Source of the DNA: a virus
DNA: 30,626 nt
Reading direction: 5' to 3' (one strand)
Virus record (IMG/VR): IMGVR_UViG_3300020159_003101
Span: 1 to 30,626 of that record
Part shown: in pieces, positions 22,951 through 30,240 of the stretch
Layout: each line of letters begins with the position of its first letter
How positions within the stretch are numbered: position 1 is the first letter of the stretch
Made by a program: the position numbers and the translations under genes
The notes under the pieces: model-generated
What the model saw: only the letters and a program-made list of their open reading frames with translations
Database searches by the model: none
Told to the model about the DNA's origin: nothing

Positions 22951-23379
22951 TCAAATCTTAGTTTTATTAAAATTGAATAATGTTTTATCCCCTAAACACA
23001 GATCTATTGACTCGCTAGTGAATTTTTTTAGTAAATTTTTAATTAAACCACTCTTAACATCAAAAAATTTATCAACAAATAAAGTGATCTCTAGATTCAT
23101 AAACGACCTTTTATTCAATTTAATTCCCTTTGTTCTAATGTCTAAATCTACAATACTTTCTTTTTTAAAGTTTTCGCCCAAATTATAGTCTCGAATGAAG
23201 TCTTTTATCTTCTTTCTTGCTTTAGATATTGTTTTATCAAAATCTTCGTTTTCATTATCTGGTTCTACCCAGGCATTCATTTTTACATAAATGGTCTTTA
23301 GATTTTTAAAATCTACTGTTCCATAACCAACTTTTACATCCTTGTGGTCTTCTAATGGAATAAATTTTCCAATTTTCAT
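22951..23379 (-). CDS. Hypothetical protein between core and protease genes
   Basis: This is a 142-residue basic protein of unknown function. It opens with a strand segment (MKIGKFIPLEDHKDVKVGYG), has an IYVKMNAWVEPDN strand and a Lys-rich helix (KARKKIKDFIRDY), and ends in helices (GLIKNLLKKF). The mixed strand-helix alternation suggests a small alpha/beta fold rather than a core coiled coil. In T4 the genes between 20 and 21 are 67 and 68, both prohead core proteins; this and the gene at 23667 occupy that position. No sequence similarity to either is apparent, so the role is positional inference only. Confidence 0.6.
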   Translation of the reverse strand: MKIGKFIPLEDHKDVKVGYGTVDFKNLKTIYVKMNAWVEPDNENEDFDKTISKARKKIKDFIRDYNLGENFKKESIVDLDIRTKGIKLNKRSFMNLEITLFVDKFFDVKSGLIKNLLKKFTSESIDLCLGDKTLFNFNKTKI

Positions 23380-23466
23380 TAATTTTTTTCATAATTTTAC
23401 TTATATTATGGTGATATAGTAAAAAATAAGAAAAATTTCTTAATTTTCCAAAAATTTAAATAAAAA

Positions 23467-23474
23467 TATTTATA
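23467..23474 (+). promoter_or_regulatory. TATTTATA element before the bS21 gene
   Basis: Exact element on the plus strand, 4 bases before the ATG at 23479. The bS21 gene thus carries the same element as capsid genes, though on the opposite strand from them. Confidence 0.5.
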
Positions 23475-23478
23475 AATT

Positions 23479-23670
23479 ATGATTATAATTGACATGAAAA
23501 AAGAAAAGAGCATTGAATCTGCTCTTAAAAGTTACAAAAGTAAAGTGCAAAAAACTAAACAAATCCAAAAACTAAGGGAAAGGGAAAAGTTTGTTAAACC
23601 TTCGGTTAAAAGAAGAGTTGAAGTATTAAAAGCCGTTTATGTAGAAAAATTAAAAAATGGTCTGAATTAA
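23479..23670 (+). CDS. rpsU: Ribosomal protein bS21 (phage-encoded)
   Basis: This 63-residue protein matches bacterial bS21 throughout: MIIIDMKKEKSIESALKSYK aligns with the usual opening (M-I-v-x(7)-sid.ALkryK). KTKQIQKLREREKFVKPS and VKRR follow the conserved helix and KPS-RR motif, and KAVY (51-54) matches the C-terminal helix. Its length, 63 residues, is that of the short Bacteroidota form rather than the 71-residue E. coli form. bS21 binds the small subunit near the 16S 3' end. In Bacteroidota it helps bury the anti-Shine-Dalgarno sequence, and the phage copy could replace the host protein. It is the only plus-strand gene in the minus-strand head cassette and shares a terminator with the gene at 23667-24407. 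Confidence 0.92.
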   Translation: MIIIDMKKEKSIESALKSYKSKVQKTKQIQKLREREKFVKPSVKRRVEVLKAVYVEKLKNGLN

Positions 23671-23689
23671 TCAAGACCATTTTTTAATT
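23648..23689. terminator. Bidirectional terminator overlapping two gene ends
   Basis: A perfect 16-bp inverted repeat, 23648-23663 with 23674-23689, around a 10-base loop. Each arm has a GGTCT core and ends in an A-run or T-run, so it can act as a rho-independent terminator in both directions. The two stop codons lie in the loop, and the arms encode the last residues of both convergent genes. Confidence 0.88.
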
Positions 23690-24407
23690 GTGTTAATCTG
23701 TAGTAATTATATTTTGATGGTTCCATTGTGGTAACCTCAGTTCTAACCGATTCAAGTTTTACACCTAAATCAGTATCCTTAGATTCTGATAATATATTTT
23801 GGACCTTAGTAAGGATAGCTTCTTTTAGTTCAGATGTTTTTGTTACCAACTCCTCGCCATTTAATACTAATATGTTTTTAAGTGCTTCTTTATCTTCTTT
23901 AGATAATGTATTCTCATATAATGTATTGAAATTGTTTACTAATACCGCATGTAACAAATTTTCATTTGCTGTGTATGTGCTACCCTCAACAATGTTTTGT
24001 ACTAACTTTTTTGTTGTTAAATGTTCAACTAATTTCTTCTTCGCTTTTACTTTCTTTTCAATATTTGATAAACTATCATTTTCAGCTAAAATGTCTAATG
24101 AGTTATAAATTTCGTTTTCGTTAAATAATTCCACGTTAATCATTTTGTTTAATGATGTGCAGAAGGTACTCAAATCAGTCGTTTCTTGTTTTAAGATGTT
24201 AATAATCCCTTCTACAAACAACTGTGCGGTTTCTTTATCGTCAATATATTTGTTTTCAATTTCTTCATAAAAAAGATACATTTCCTTAAATTCTTTATTT
24301 TCAACAACAGACTTTAAAATGTTTTTCATTTCAGACTTATTGTTAGAACCGTATGATTCTGTTAACTTTTTTAAAAGCTTGCTTTTTATAATCCCTATTT
24401 TATTCAT
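23667..24407 (-). CDS. Candidate prohead core protein
   Basis: This is a 246-residue helical, Lys/Glu/Leu-rich protein. The N-terminus IIKSKLLKKLTESYGS is an amphipathic helix ending in LTE, a gp21-type cleavage site. There are further [L/I]xE tripeptides, such as ILSE. The body is a run of helices (MKNILKSVVENKEFKEMYLF, KKLVEHLTTKKLVQNIVEG) resembling internal core proteins. It lies 2 bases downstream of gp20, in the position of T4 genes 67/68, so a prohead core role is likely but inferred. The 3' end overlaps the bidirectional terminator shared with bS21, and both proteins end in LKNGL. Confidence 0.65.
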   Translation of the reverse strand: MNKIGIIKSKLLKKLTESYGSNNKSEMKNILKSVVENKEFKEMYLFYEEIENKYIDDKETAQLFVEGIINILKQETTDLSTFCTSLNKMINVELFNENEIYNSLDILAENDSLSNIEKKVKAKKKLVEHLTTKKLVQNIVEGSTYTANENLLHAVLVNNFNTLYENTLSKEDKEALKNILVLNGEELVTKTSELKEAILTKVQNILSESKDTDLGVKLESVRTEVTTMEPSKYNYYRLTQLKNGLD

Positions 24408-24409
24408 TT

Positions 24410-26212
24410 TTAATCGTTTAAAATGTCGTTCAATTTATTCTCTATTTCATAAATATTCTTCTGTGCCTTTTCAAGATTAAACAAATCATCATTTTCTTGA
24501 GATTCTCCTAAAACACTTCTAATCTTACTAAATTTCTTTCTTTCACTTAATGGTTCTGATGCTTCTCCAGATGGAGGTGCCGCTGGAGTAGGTGATGACA
24601 TACCACCTAATGCGCCCTCTTCACCACCTTCTGGTGCTTGTGCCTCTATCTTAGCTCTTTCCTCTTCAGGTATACCATATTTATTATCCACTTCGTCAAA
24701 CACACCAGATCTTCTGATAATTTGTGCTGTGTTTTGTAATTCGGTACCCATAGCTCTTTCAAGACGTTGTTGTTGTAAATCTAACAATACTTCATTATCA
24801 CTCATACCAAGAATATTTTTCTTAGCCCACGTATGTGATACTGGTAATATACCAATTTGAGATTGATCTGAAGTAGCGTCTTTGTATAAAGTAACTTTTT
24901 CTTTCCATTGCTCGATCTTTAATAAATCTGCTTGTGAAGATGGGTTTGTTAAACCTAATGTGAAATTCTCTAATTCATCTTCTAATCCTAAAAGATATAA
25001 ATGAATTAATGCTATCTTATTTAACTCTTGTATTAAAGACTTTTGTATTCTATTAATAGTTCTTGCAAAACGAATATCCATTAATGCAAGATTCTTACCA
25101 TCACCAACAACTTCTTCAAAACCTAAGAATGCCTTAGGAATACGAAGCGCTGCCAATAGTTTCTTTTGAATATATTCAATATCCGCAATCTCACCTAAGT
25201 TTTGTGCGCCAGCTAATGTCTCAATTGGACTAGGAGCTGCAGGATCACGAACAGGAATAAAATAATCCTGATCAACAGCCATTTGGTTATATCTCATATC
25301 CACCTGACCGTTTCTGCTGTCTACTACTTGATCTCTTTTAAATTTATTTGCAACACGTTGTACATATGGTTCAATATCTTTATCATCCATGTTACCAACA
25401 AAAATTTTAAATACACGTCTTTCTGGTGCTCTTGATGTTCTATAAATTAACATAGCATCTTCTGCAAGTAAAAGTTGTTTCCAAATTCTTCTAATCTTAT
25501 CTAACATAGATGTACCATATGGTAACTTTCTATCATCACCTAATAATCTAAAGTGAGCAAGTTCCCAAGATTGAAACTCCATATCTTTGTTTTTCCACTG
25601 AAATCGCAATTCGCGAATTGGAGATTTTATATCACCAGCAGTTGGATTTTTTGATTGTGCACCCTCAATTCTTTCAATTTCGATGTTTGGTAATTGTTGA
25701 CAACCAACAATACCCCTTTCTGGATCACTCTTTAGATAAACAAAGTTGTCACCATACTTACATACGTTTCTAGCCCACATTTGTAGGTTAGTATTTATAT
25801 CTAATCTATTTTCAAATAAATCTATTAAAACATTTTTTACTCTTTTTGATTCGGAGTATACATTTAAAATATATCCCTTTTCTGAAACTGTTGTTGATTC
25901 TTCTGCGTAAATGTCTAACGCGGCAGATACCTCTGGAGTAAACTCCATAGACTCATAATCATAATAAGCCGCTAATCTGTTTGGTTCATAATATACCGAT
26001 TGGTTATATAATGAATTATCCAATTTAGCCCACTTATCAAAAAGATACTGGGATTGCTGTGCTTGTAATCTTGCTTTTTCAAATTCAACTGGATCATCGG
26101 TCTTAAGTAACTCCTCTCTCGAAAAGTTAAAAGATGGACTCTGCTCTCCTTTATTCTGAAAGCCGAATATTTTAGTTAATTTCTGAAAAACTGTCAAATC
26201 TTGATTCGCCAT
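24410..26212 (-). CDS. gp20: Portal protein gp20
   Basis: This 600-residue protein is homologous to the T4 portal (524 residues), the dodecameric ring at one vertex through which DNA is packaged and to which the neck attaches. The N-terminal part contains EYDYESMEFTPEVSAALDIY-like residues (AYYDYESMEFTPEVSAAL), the GDNFVYLKSDPERG strand, the ELAHFRLLGDDRKLPYGTS segment and RRIWKQLLLAEDAMLIYRTS, all typical of the gp20 family. KIFVGNMDDKDIEPYVQR and LRIPKAFLGFEE follow. The C-terminus is a Pro/Gly/Ala-rich linker (residues 535-560) and a helical tail. A TATTTATA element lies 4 bases before the ATG. Confidence 0.92.
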   Translation of the reverse strand: MANQDLTVFQKLTKIFGFQNKGEQSPSFNFSREELLKTDDPVEFEKARLQAQQSQYLFDKWAKLDNSLYNQSVYYEPNRLAAYYDYESMEFTPEVSAALDIYAEESTTVSEKGYILNVYSESKRVKNVLIDLFENRLDINTNLQMWARNVCKYGDNFVYLKSDPERGIVGCQQLPNIEIERIEGAQSKNPTAGDIKSPIRELRFQWKNKDMEFQSWELAHFRLLGDDRKLPYGTSMLDKIRRIWKQLLLAEDAMLIYRTSRAPERRVFKIFVGNMDDKDIEPYVQRVANKFKRDQVVDSRNGQVDMRYNQMAVDQDYFIPVRDPAAPSPIETLAGAQNLGEIADIEYIQKKLLAALRIPKAFLGFEEVVGDGKNLALMDIRFARTINRIQKSLIQELNKIALIHLYLLGLEDELENFTLGLTNPSSQADLLKIEQWKEKVTLYKDATSDQSQIGILPVSHTWAKKNILGMSDNEVLLDLQQQRLERAMGTELQNTAQIIRRSGVFDEVDNKYGIPEEERAKIEAQAPEGGEEGALGGMSSPTPAAPPSGEASEPLSERKKFSKIRSVLGESQENDDLFNLEKAQKNIYEIENKLNDILND

Positions 26213-26216
26213 ACTA

Positions 26217-26224
26217 TATAAATA
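26217..26224 (-). promoter_or_regulatory. TATTTATA element before gp20
   Basis: Minus strand, 4 bases before the ATG at 26212. Followed by TAGT, so there is no room for a Shine-Dalgarno sequence. Confidence 0.45.
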
Positions 26225-26257
26225 CTATTGTAATTAATCTAATCAATTTTTATTGAA

Positions 26258-28045
26258 TTATAAAGCCTTTTTATTTGTTCCAAACAACCAAGAATATTGA
26301 TTGTACTGTTCTTTTGCTGGCGTTCCGTTATTATTGCTCTTAGCATATGGTGAACTATCGATCTGCATCATACCAACCTGATCAAAGCTGGTACCATATG
26401 AGTATGCTTCTGTTTGTGGTGATTGGTACGTTCTTTCAGACATAACCCAAGAGTCCAACATTGCTTTGTTTTGCTGTTCGTTTCTAACTAATTGTGTAAA
26501 AGATATATCACCAGCATATAATGCAATTGCCAAACTCATAATAGAATCGTCATGCTGACCTTTCATGTGATCCGGTCTACCGTTTATATAAACAAAGGTA
26601 TTAAGTTCATTTAAAAGTCTATTTGATCTAACAATAAAATCATGTCTCAATTGCTCTTCAAATGCGGAAATAATCTGCGTTCTTTTATTGTTGAAATTAA
26701 TTCCAGGTATTTTTTCCATTGCTTTTGCATTATATTCCCAAACATTCTTGGTATTAATACCGTCAATGAATAAGTTTTTATAATTCATTTCTTGCAATTT
26801 TCTTGATGTTGCAACACCCATACCACCCGTGATATCAATTACAATAAACGCATCATACAATACACCCCATTTATAAGCAACAGCTGCTAAATCATCTGGT
26901 GGCATTTTACCAACATATTCAACAACTTGTTCCCTTTCATCAAAATCAATAATATTGATTGATGAAAAATCCTCACTATCACCTCTACTAACATCAACTC
27001 CCATAATATACCTATGTCCCTGAACTGGTTCATTCCATTGCCAAAGCAAACCTTGTATATATTTTTCTTTTGGTTGTTTAATCATGTTTTTGGCAATCTT
27101 TTCCATTATATCATTTGGTATAACGCTATCACCGGAACCCAAGAAATCACATTCAAGTTCTTGCGCAATTTTTCTTTTGTCATATTTGAATTTTTTGGAC
27201 ATGGACTCAAACCATGTTGAATATGGTTGATAACCATTATCCATTAATTCTTGATACTTTGTTAAATCAAATTCCTTTAAAATAATCTCATCATCATTAT
27301 ATTGTTCTCTATTCAACATATAATGCACAATATCAGGAACTTTAATCCAAACTAAATCTTTAGTATATCTAGGATCTTTAAACCATCTTAAATCGGTTAT
27401 GTGAAAATCATTAATACCTCTTATTGCTTGCTCATAAACACCATAATAAATTGGATCATAACCATTTGGCGTTGATATTAATATAATCTTACCACCGGTT
27501 GATAACGAGGCCATAGAAGCCGCCCAGAAGTCATCTCCAGCTTCAATATACGCAGCCTCGTCAAATACTAATATTGTTGGTGTAAAACCACGAAGAGCAT
27601 CAGCAGATGTAGCCACAGCTTTTACCTCTGATCCGTTATTTAATCTAAATCTACTTTCTGAATTTTTATCTGGTGAAAACCCAACATTAATCCATTCTGG
27701 CCATTGATCTAAAAAGTGACGAACTTTATTCGCCATCTCAATTGCTGTATCACGTTTGTTTGCGATAATCAAAACCCTTTCTGGATTTTCTGGTTTTGCT
27801 AATTGTAATTTTTTTGATAACCATGCGGCCGTTACTGTTGTAACACCAGCTTGACGATATTTTCTTGTGATGTTTTCATTATATGTTTCGTAATCTTTTA
27901 ATAATTGTACTTGATCCGGAAACAACTCCAATGGTACAAACTTTCTTTGTGTGTTATCGAAGGTTTGAAGATATGTTCTAAGTGCGTATGGAGTATCTTT
28001 TATTATACGAGCATACTCTTTTAATTGTTCTATTTTTTGACTCAT
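26258..28045 (-). CDS. gp17: Terminase large subunit gp17
   Basis: The ATG at 28045 gives 595 residues. The longer frame to 28081 is rejected because it runs into the upstream terminator. The packaging ATPase domain has a Gln motif (FPDQVQLL), Walker A RQAGVTT (64-70, without the usual Lys before Thr), Walker B ILVFDEA (D162, E163) and motif III ISTPNG (190-195). The RNase H-fold nuclease domain has GVDVSRGD (D351), VIDITGG (D404) and DDSIMS (D499/D500), the expected acidic triad. It pumps and cuts the concatemeric genome at the portal. Upstream lies a terminator and the TATTTATA element; the next gene downstream is gp20. Confidence 0.95.
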   Translation of the reverse strand: MSQKIEQLKEYARIIKDTPYALRTYLQTFDNTQRKFVPLELFPDQVQLLKDYETYNENITRKYRQAGVTTVTAAWLSKKLQLAKPENPERVLIIANKRDTAIEMANKVRHFLDQWPEWINVGFSPDKNSESRFRLNNGSEVKAVATSADALRGFTPTILVFDEAAYIEAGDDFWAASMASLSTGGKIILISTPNGYDPIYYGVYEQAIRGINDFHITDLRWFKDPRYTKDLVWIKVPDIVHYMLNREQYNDDEIILKEFDLTKYQELMDNGYQPYSTWFESMSKKFKYDKRKIAQELECDFLGSGDSVIPNDIMEKIAKNMIKQPKEKYIQGLLWQWNEPVQGHRYIMGVDVSRGDSEDFSSINIIDFDEREQVVEYVGKMPPDDLAAVAYKWGVLYDAFIVIDITGGMGVATSRKLQEMNYKNLFIDGINTKNVWEYNAKAMEKIPGINFNNKRTQIISAFEEQLRHDFIVRSNRLLNELNTFVYINGRPDHMKGQHDDSIMSLAIALYAGDISFTQLVRNEQQNKAMLDSWVMSERTYQSPQTEAYSYGTSFDQVGMMQIDSSPYAKSNNNGTPAKEQYNQYSWLFGTNKKAL

Positions 28046-28048
28046 ATA

Positions 28049-28056
28049 TATAAATA
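28049..28056 (-). promoter_or_regulatory. TATTTATA element before gp17
   Basis: Minus strand, 3 bases before the ATG at 28045 and directly after the terminator of the previous gene, so gp17 needs a start signal here. If it is a -10 element the mRNA would be leaderless. Confidence 0.5.
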
Positions 28057-28058
28057 TG

Positions 28059-28084
28059 AAAAAAGTGGTCAAATTGACCACTTT
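28059..28084 (-). terminator. Rho-independent terminator before gp17
   Basis: AAAGTGGTC (28062-28070) pairs perfectly with GACCACTTT (28076-28084) around a 5-base loop. On the minus strand it is followed by six T. It ends the transcript of the 432-residue gene and separates it from gp17, whose ATG is only 13 bases further on. Confidence 0.85.
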
Positions 28085-28087
28085 AAG

Positions 28088-29386
28088 TTAATCTCTTGGT
28101 TTATCTATTCCCAGATCACTGAGAAAATCTAGTAGATCGTCTTCATCGGTATTCTCTGAGGTTGTTTCTAATTCTTCATTAAAAGTATTCATGGCGACTT
28201 TATAATCATAGTCATTTATTTCACCATTAATCATTTCATATAATGATTTCATCAATCTTTTACCTGTTTCGCTACTAGAAAGAATTTCTCTCATAAAAAC
28301 TAAAAATTCTTTGGCTGGTTTGGATATTATTGTTTGAAACATAAGCAACTGAATACCAGCCTTGTCTTCATCTGTAATTGTTTCTTCTGGAAAGGAATCT
28401 TTAACCATATCCCATATTGCGGGGCCCAATCTAAAATCCCAAATTTCTTTGTTTTTACTATCTTCCTTATCCATCACTCTTCTAGCCAAATCCTTATCTT
28501 TTGGTTGACCATGTAGAGCTGAAATAACTTCATATGTTCCTTTAATTAATTCATGAACCAATATTGGAAAGTTAATTGCTGTTGCAACAACTCTTGGCGG
28601 ATTCTCGTTTGGATATGCTTTTTCTTTACCTCCTACTGGTGGTGTGCCACCGCCTCCGCCAACACCTAAACCTCTATTACTTCCCTGCCATAACATAGCA
28701 TCTGCTGCTGACATTAAAGCGCCATACATTGCTATTAATCTTTCTCCTTCACCGGTTATTTCTTGTATCTTACCTGCGGCGTAATGGAACATAAAATGGC
28801 CTTTACTTGACGCACCTTGCATCATGGCATTTATCATTCTTCTCTTTGCTCTTTCTAATGTAAAATCATCTAATTCATCAACAAGTTCTTTTTCTAACTC
28901 AACTTCTTCTGGTTCCATTTCACCTTCTGGTGAATTTTTAAAACCTTCATTAGATGGTTGTTCAATCTTTGCTTCATAAACAATATCACCCTCCTCAACA
29001 CCTAATTCTTTCATAACTAACTCAATAGCTAGTGCTTCTAATTCTTCTAAGTGTCTTGATTCAATTCTTGATACTTCACCTTGAGCCTGCATCATTGTAC
29101 CTATCAATGTTTGAGCTTTTTGTTCACCCACACCCAATGACATACCTAAATTTTGTCTAACATTATCAACAATTTGTTTATAACGCTTGGACGCTAATAG
29201 TTCTTCAAAATTTGAATTGGGTTGTTCAACATCCTTAGGGAAGTTAACTTTTTTAAATGTGTGATTCCTGTTTGCTAAATCCCTCTCAACGTCTGGATTA
29301 GGTCTACTATCAGGAGTGTCAAAGTCCATTGGCATCTCGTTAAGGTTTTCTAATCTTAACAATAACGCTTTTTTTGTTAATTTCAT
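28088..29386 (-). CDS. Hypothetical head-region protein upstream of terminase
   Basis: This is a 432-residue protein with no family I recognise. The N-terminus LTKKALLLRLENLNEM is an amphipathic helix ending in LNE, a possible gp21 site. The central part is helical and acidic (EPEEVELEKELVDELDDF), followed by ERAKRRMINAMMQGASSKGHFMFHYAAGKI and a Gly-rich loop (GLGVGGGGGTPPVGG, about residues 240-254). The C-terminal half is helical, with an acidic tail (DEDDLLDFLSDLGID). It occupies the slot where T4 has neck and small-terminase genes (13-16) but shows no similarity I can name. It lies 8 bases from the upstream gene. Confidence 0.65.
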   Translation of the reverse strand: MKLTKKALLLRLENLNEMPMDFDTPDSRPNPDVERDLANRNHTFKKVNFPKDVEQPNSNFEELLASKRYKQIVDNVRQNLGMSLGVGEQKAQTLIGTMMQAQGEVSRIESRHLEELEALAIELVMKELGVEEGDIVYEAKIEQPSNEGFKNSPEGEMEPEEVELEKELVDELDDFTLERAKRRMINAMMQGASSKGHFMFHYAAGKIQEITGEGERLIAMYGALMSAADAMLWQGSNRGLGVGGGGGTPPVGGKEKAYPNENPPRVVATAINFPILVHELIKGTYEVISALHGQPKDKDLARRVMDKEDSKNKEIWDFRLGPAIWDMVKDSFPEETITDEDKAGIQLLMFQTIISKPAKEFLVFMREILSSSETGKRLMKSLYEMINGEINDYDYKVAMNTFNEELETTSENTDEDDLLDFLSDLGIDKPRD

Positions 29387-29394
29387 AGTTAAAA

Positions 29395-30240
29395 TTATTC
29401 TGCGGCCATAGACATTTTAGGTCTATTCAATTTTCTTATTTTTGCTTTTGGATCTGGATCTGCAGCTGGTTCTTCATTTGGATTTCTAAATGGTCTTTTT
29501 CTAGGATCATCTTCTCTTGTTGGTTTTTCTCTTGTTGGTGTATCAGGAATTACTTCCGGTTGTACTGGTGCCTCTTCTGGCTTACCCGCAGACACAATAG
29601 AATCGAATGATAAGAACTCAGGTAATTTTGGTATTTTTCTTTCGTTTAAATCCTCAGACACAACTGTGTTCATTTTTGATTTAACCATTTCGATAATTTC
29701 AGATTTAGTTGTAAGTGTGTGATATTTCTTAGCAACAACATTATTAACAAACTCATTAACTTGTTTAATCCCTTCTAATGATTTTATTGATTCATTTGTA
29801 TCTCTGTTATACCACTTTTCCTTCTTTTTATTCCAGCGATAACCTAAATTCATTGCTGCTTCAGCAAATCCATCATCGTCAAAATCTTCGCTACCGTACT
29901 TCCCATAATCCCATCCCATATCAGACATAGCATTGTATAATTCCTCATCAGTTTGCCCATCATCTGATTTAGATGATTTTTTAGTGGCTTTCTTTTTACC
30001 ACCTTCTTTAACTTCCGCAGGTTGATTTTTTAATGCGTCTGGATTTTTTAATGCTGTATTTAATGCTGCAATATCTTTTGGGTCTTTACTGTTATAAACT
30101 GTTTTAGTTGTTGTTACAGTTTGAGCTTCTTTTAATATTTTATCAGCAAATTTCTTTAACTGATTATCATTAAATTTAACTAATGTTTTTTCTGAGAATC
30201 CTTCTTTAATAAGCTTCTCTATTGTTTCCGCTCTTTTCAT
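29395..30240 (-). CDS. Hypothetical Lys-rich protein
   Basis: This is a 281-residue hydrophilic protein of unknown function. The N-terminal 42 residues are a helical pair (AETIEKLIKEGFSEKTLVKF and DNQLKKFADKILKEAQ), with IKE and LKE fitting the gp21 rule. A Lys-rich linker (GGKKKATKKSSKSDDG) leads to an acidic, aromatic motif (DMGWDYGKYGSEDFDDDG) and a small LGYRWNKKKEKWYNR unit around residues 130-146. The C-terminal 60 residues are a Pro/Arg/Glu-rich tail. Composition suggests an internal or DNA-interacting head protein. Its ATG overlaps the stop of the preceding gene (ATGA at 30237-30240). Confidence 0.65.
   Translation of the reverse strand: MKRAETIEKLIKEGFSEKTLVKFNDNQLKKFADKILKEAQTVTTTKTVYNSKDPKDIAALNTALKNPDALKNQPAEVKEGGKKKATKKSSKSDDGQTDEELYNAMSDMGWDYGKYGSEDFDDDGFAEAAMNLGYRWNKKKEKWYNRDTNESIKSLEGIKQVNEFVNNVVAKKYHTLTTKSEIIEMVKSKMNTVVSEDLNERKIPKLPEFLSFDSIVSAGKPEEAPVQPEVIPDTPTREKPTREDDPRKRPFRNPNEEPAADPDPKAKIRKLNRPKMSMAAE

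Noticed and set aside
23427-23442. Inverted repeat upstream of the bS21 gene as an autoregulatory leader
   Set aside because: The stem is nearly all A:T with a 2-base loop, too weak to support a regulatory structure.
25793-25800. TATTTATA inside the portal gene
   Set aside because: It is within coding sequence on the opposite strand and not near any start; likely a chance AT-rich match.
1524-28056. T4-consensus TATAAATA late promoters
   Set aside because: Apart from 1524-1531, this exact word reads antisense to the genes; the sense-strand word is TATTTATA, so T4-type sites cannot simply be called.
28046-28081. Longer N-terminus for the terminase
   Set aside because: The extra residues are encoded by the hairpin terminator and the TATTTATA element.
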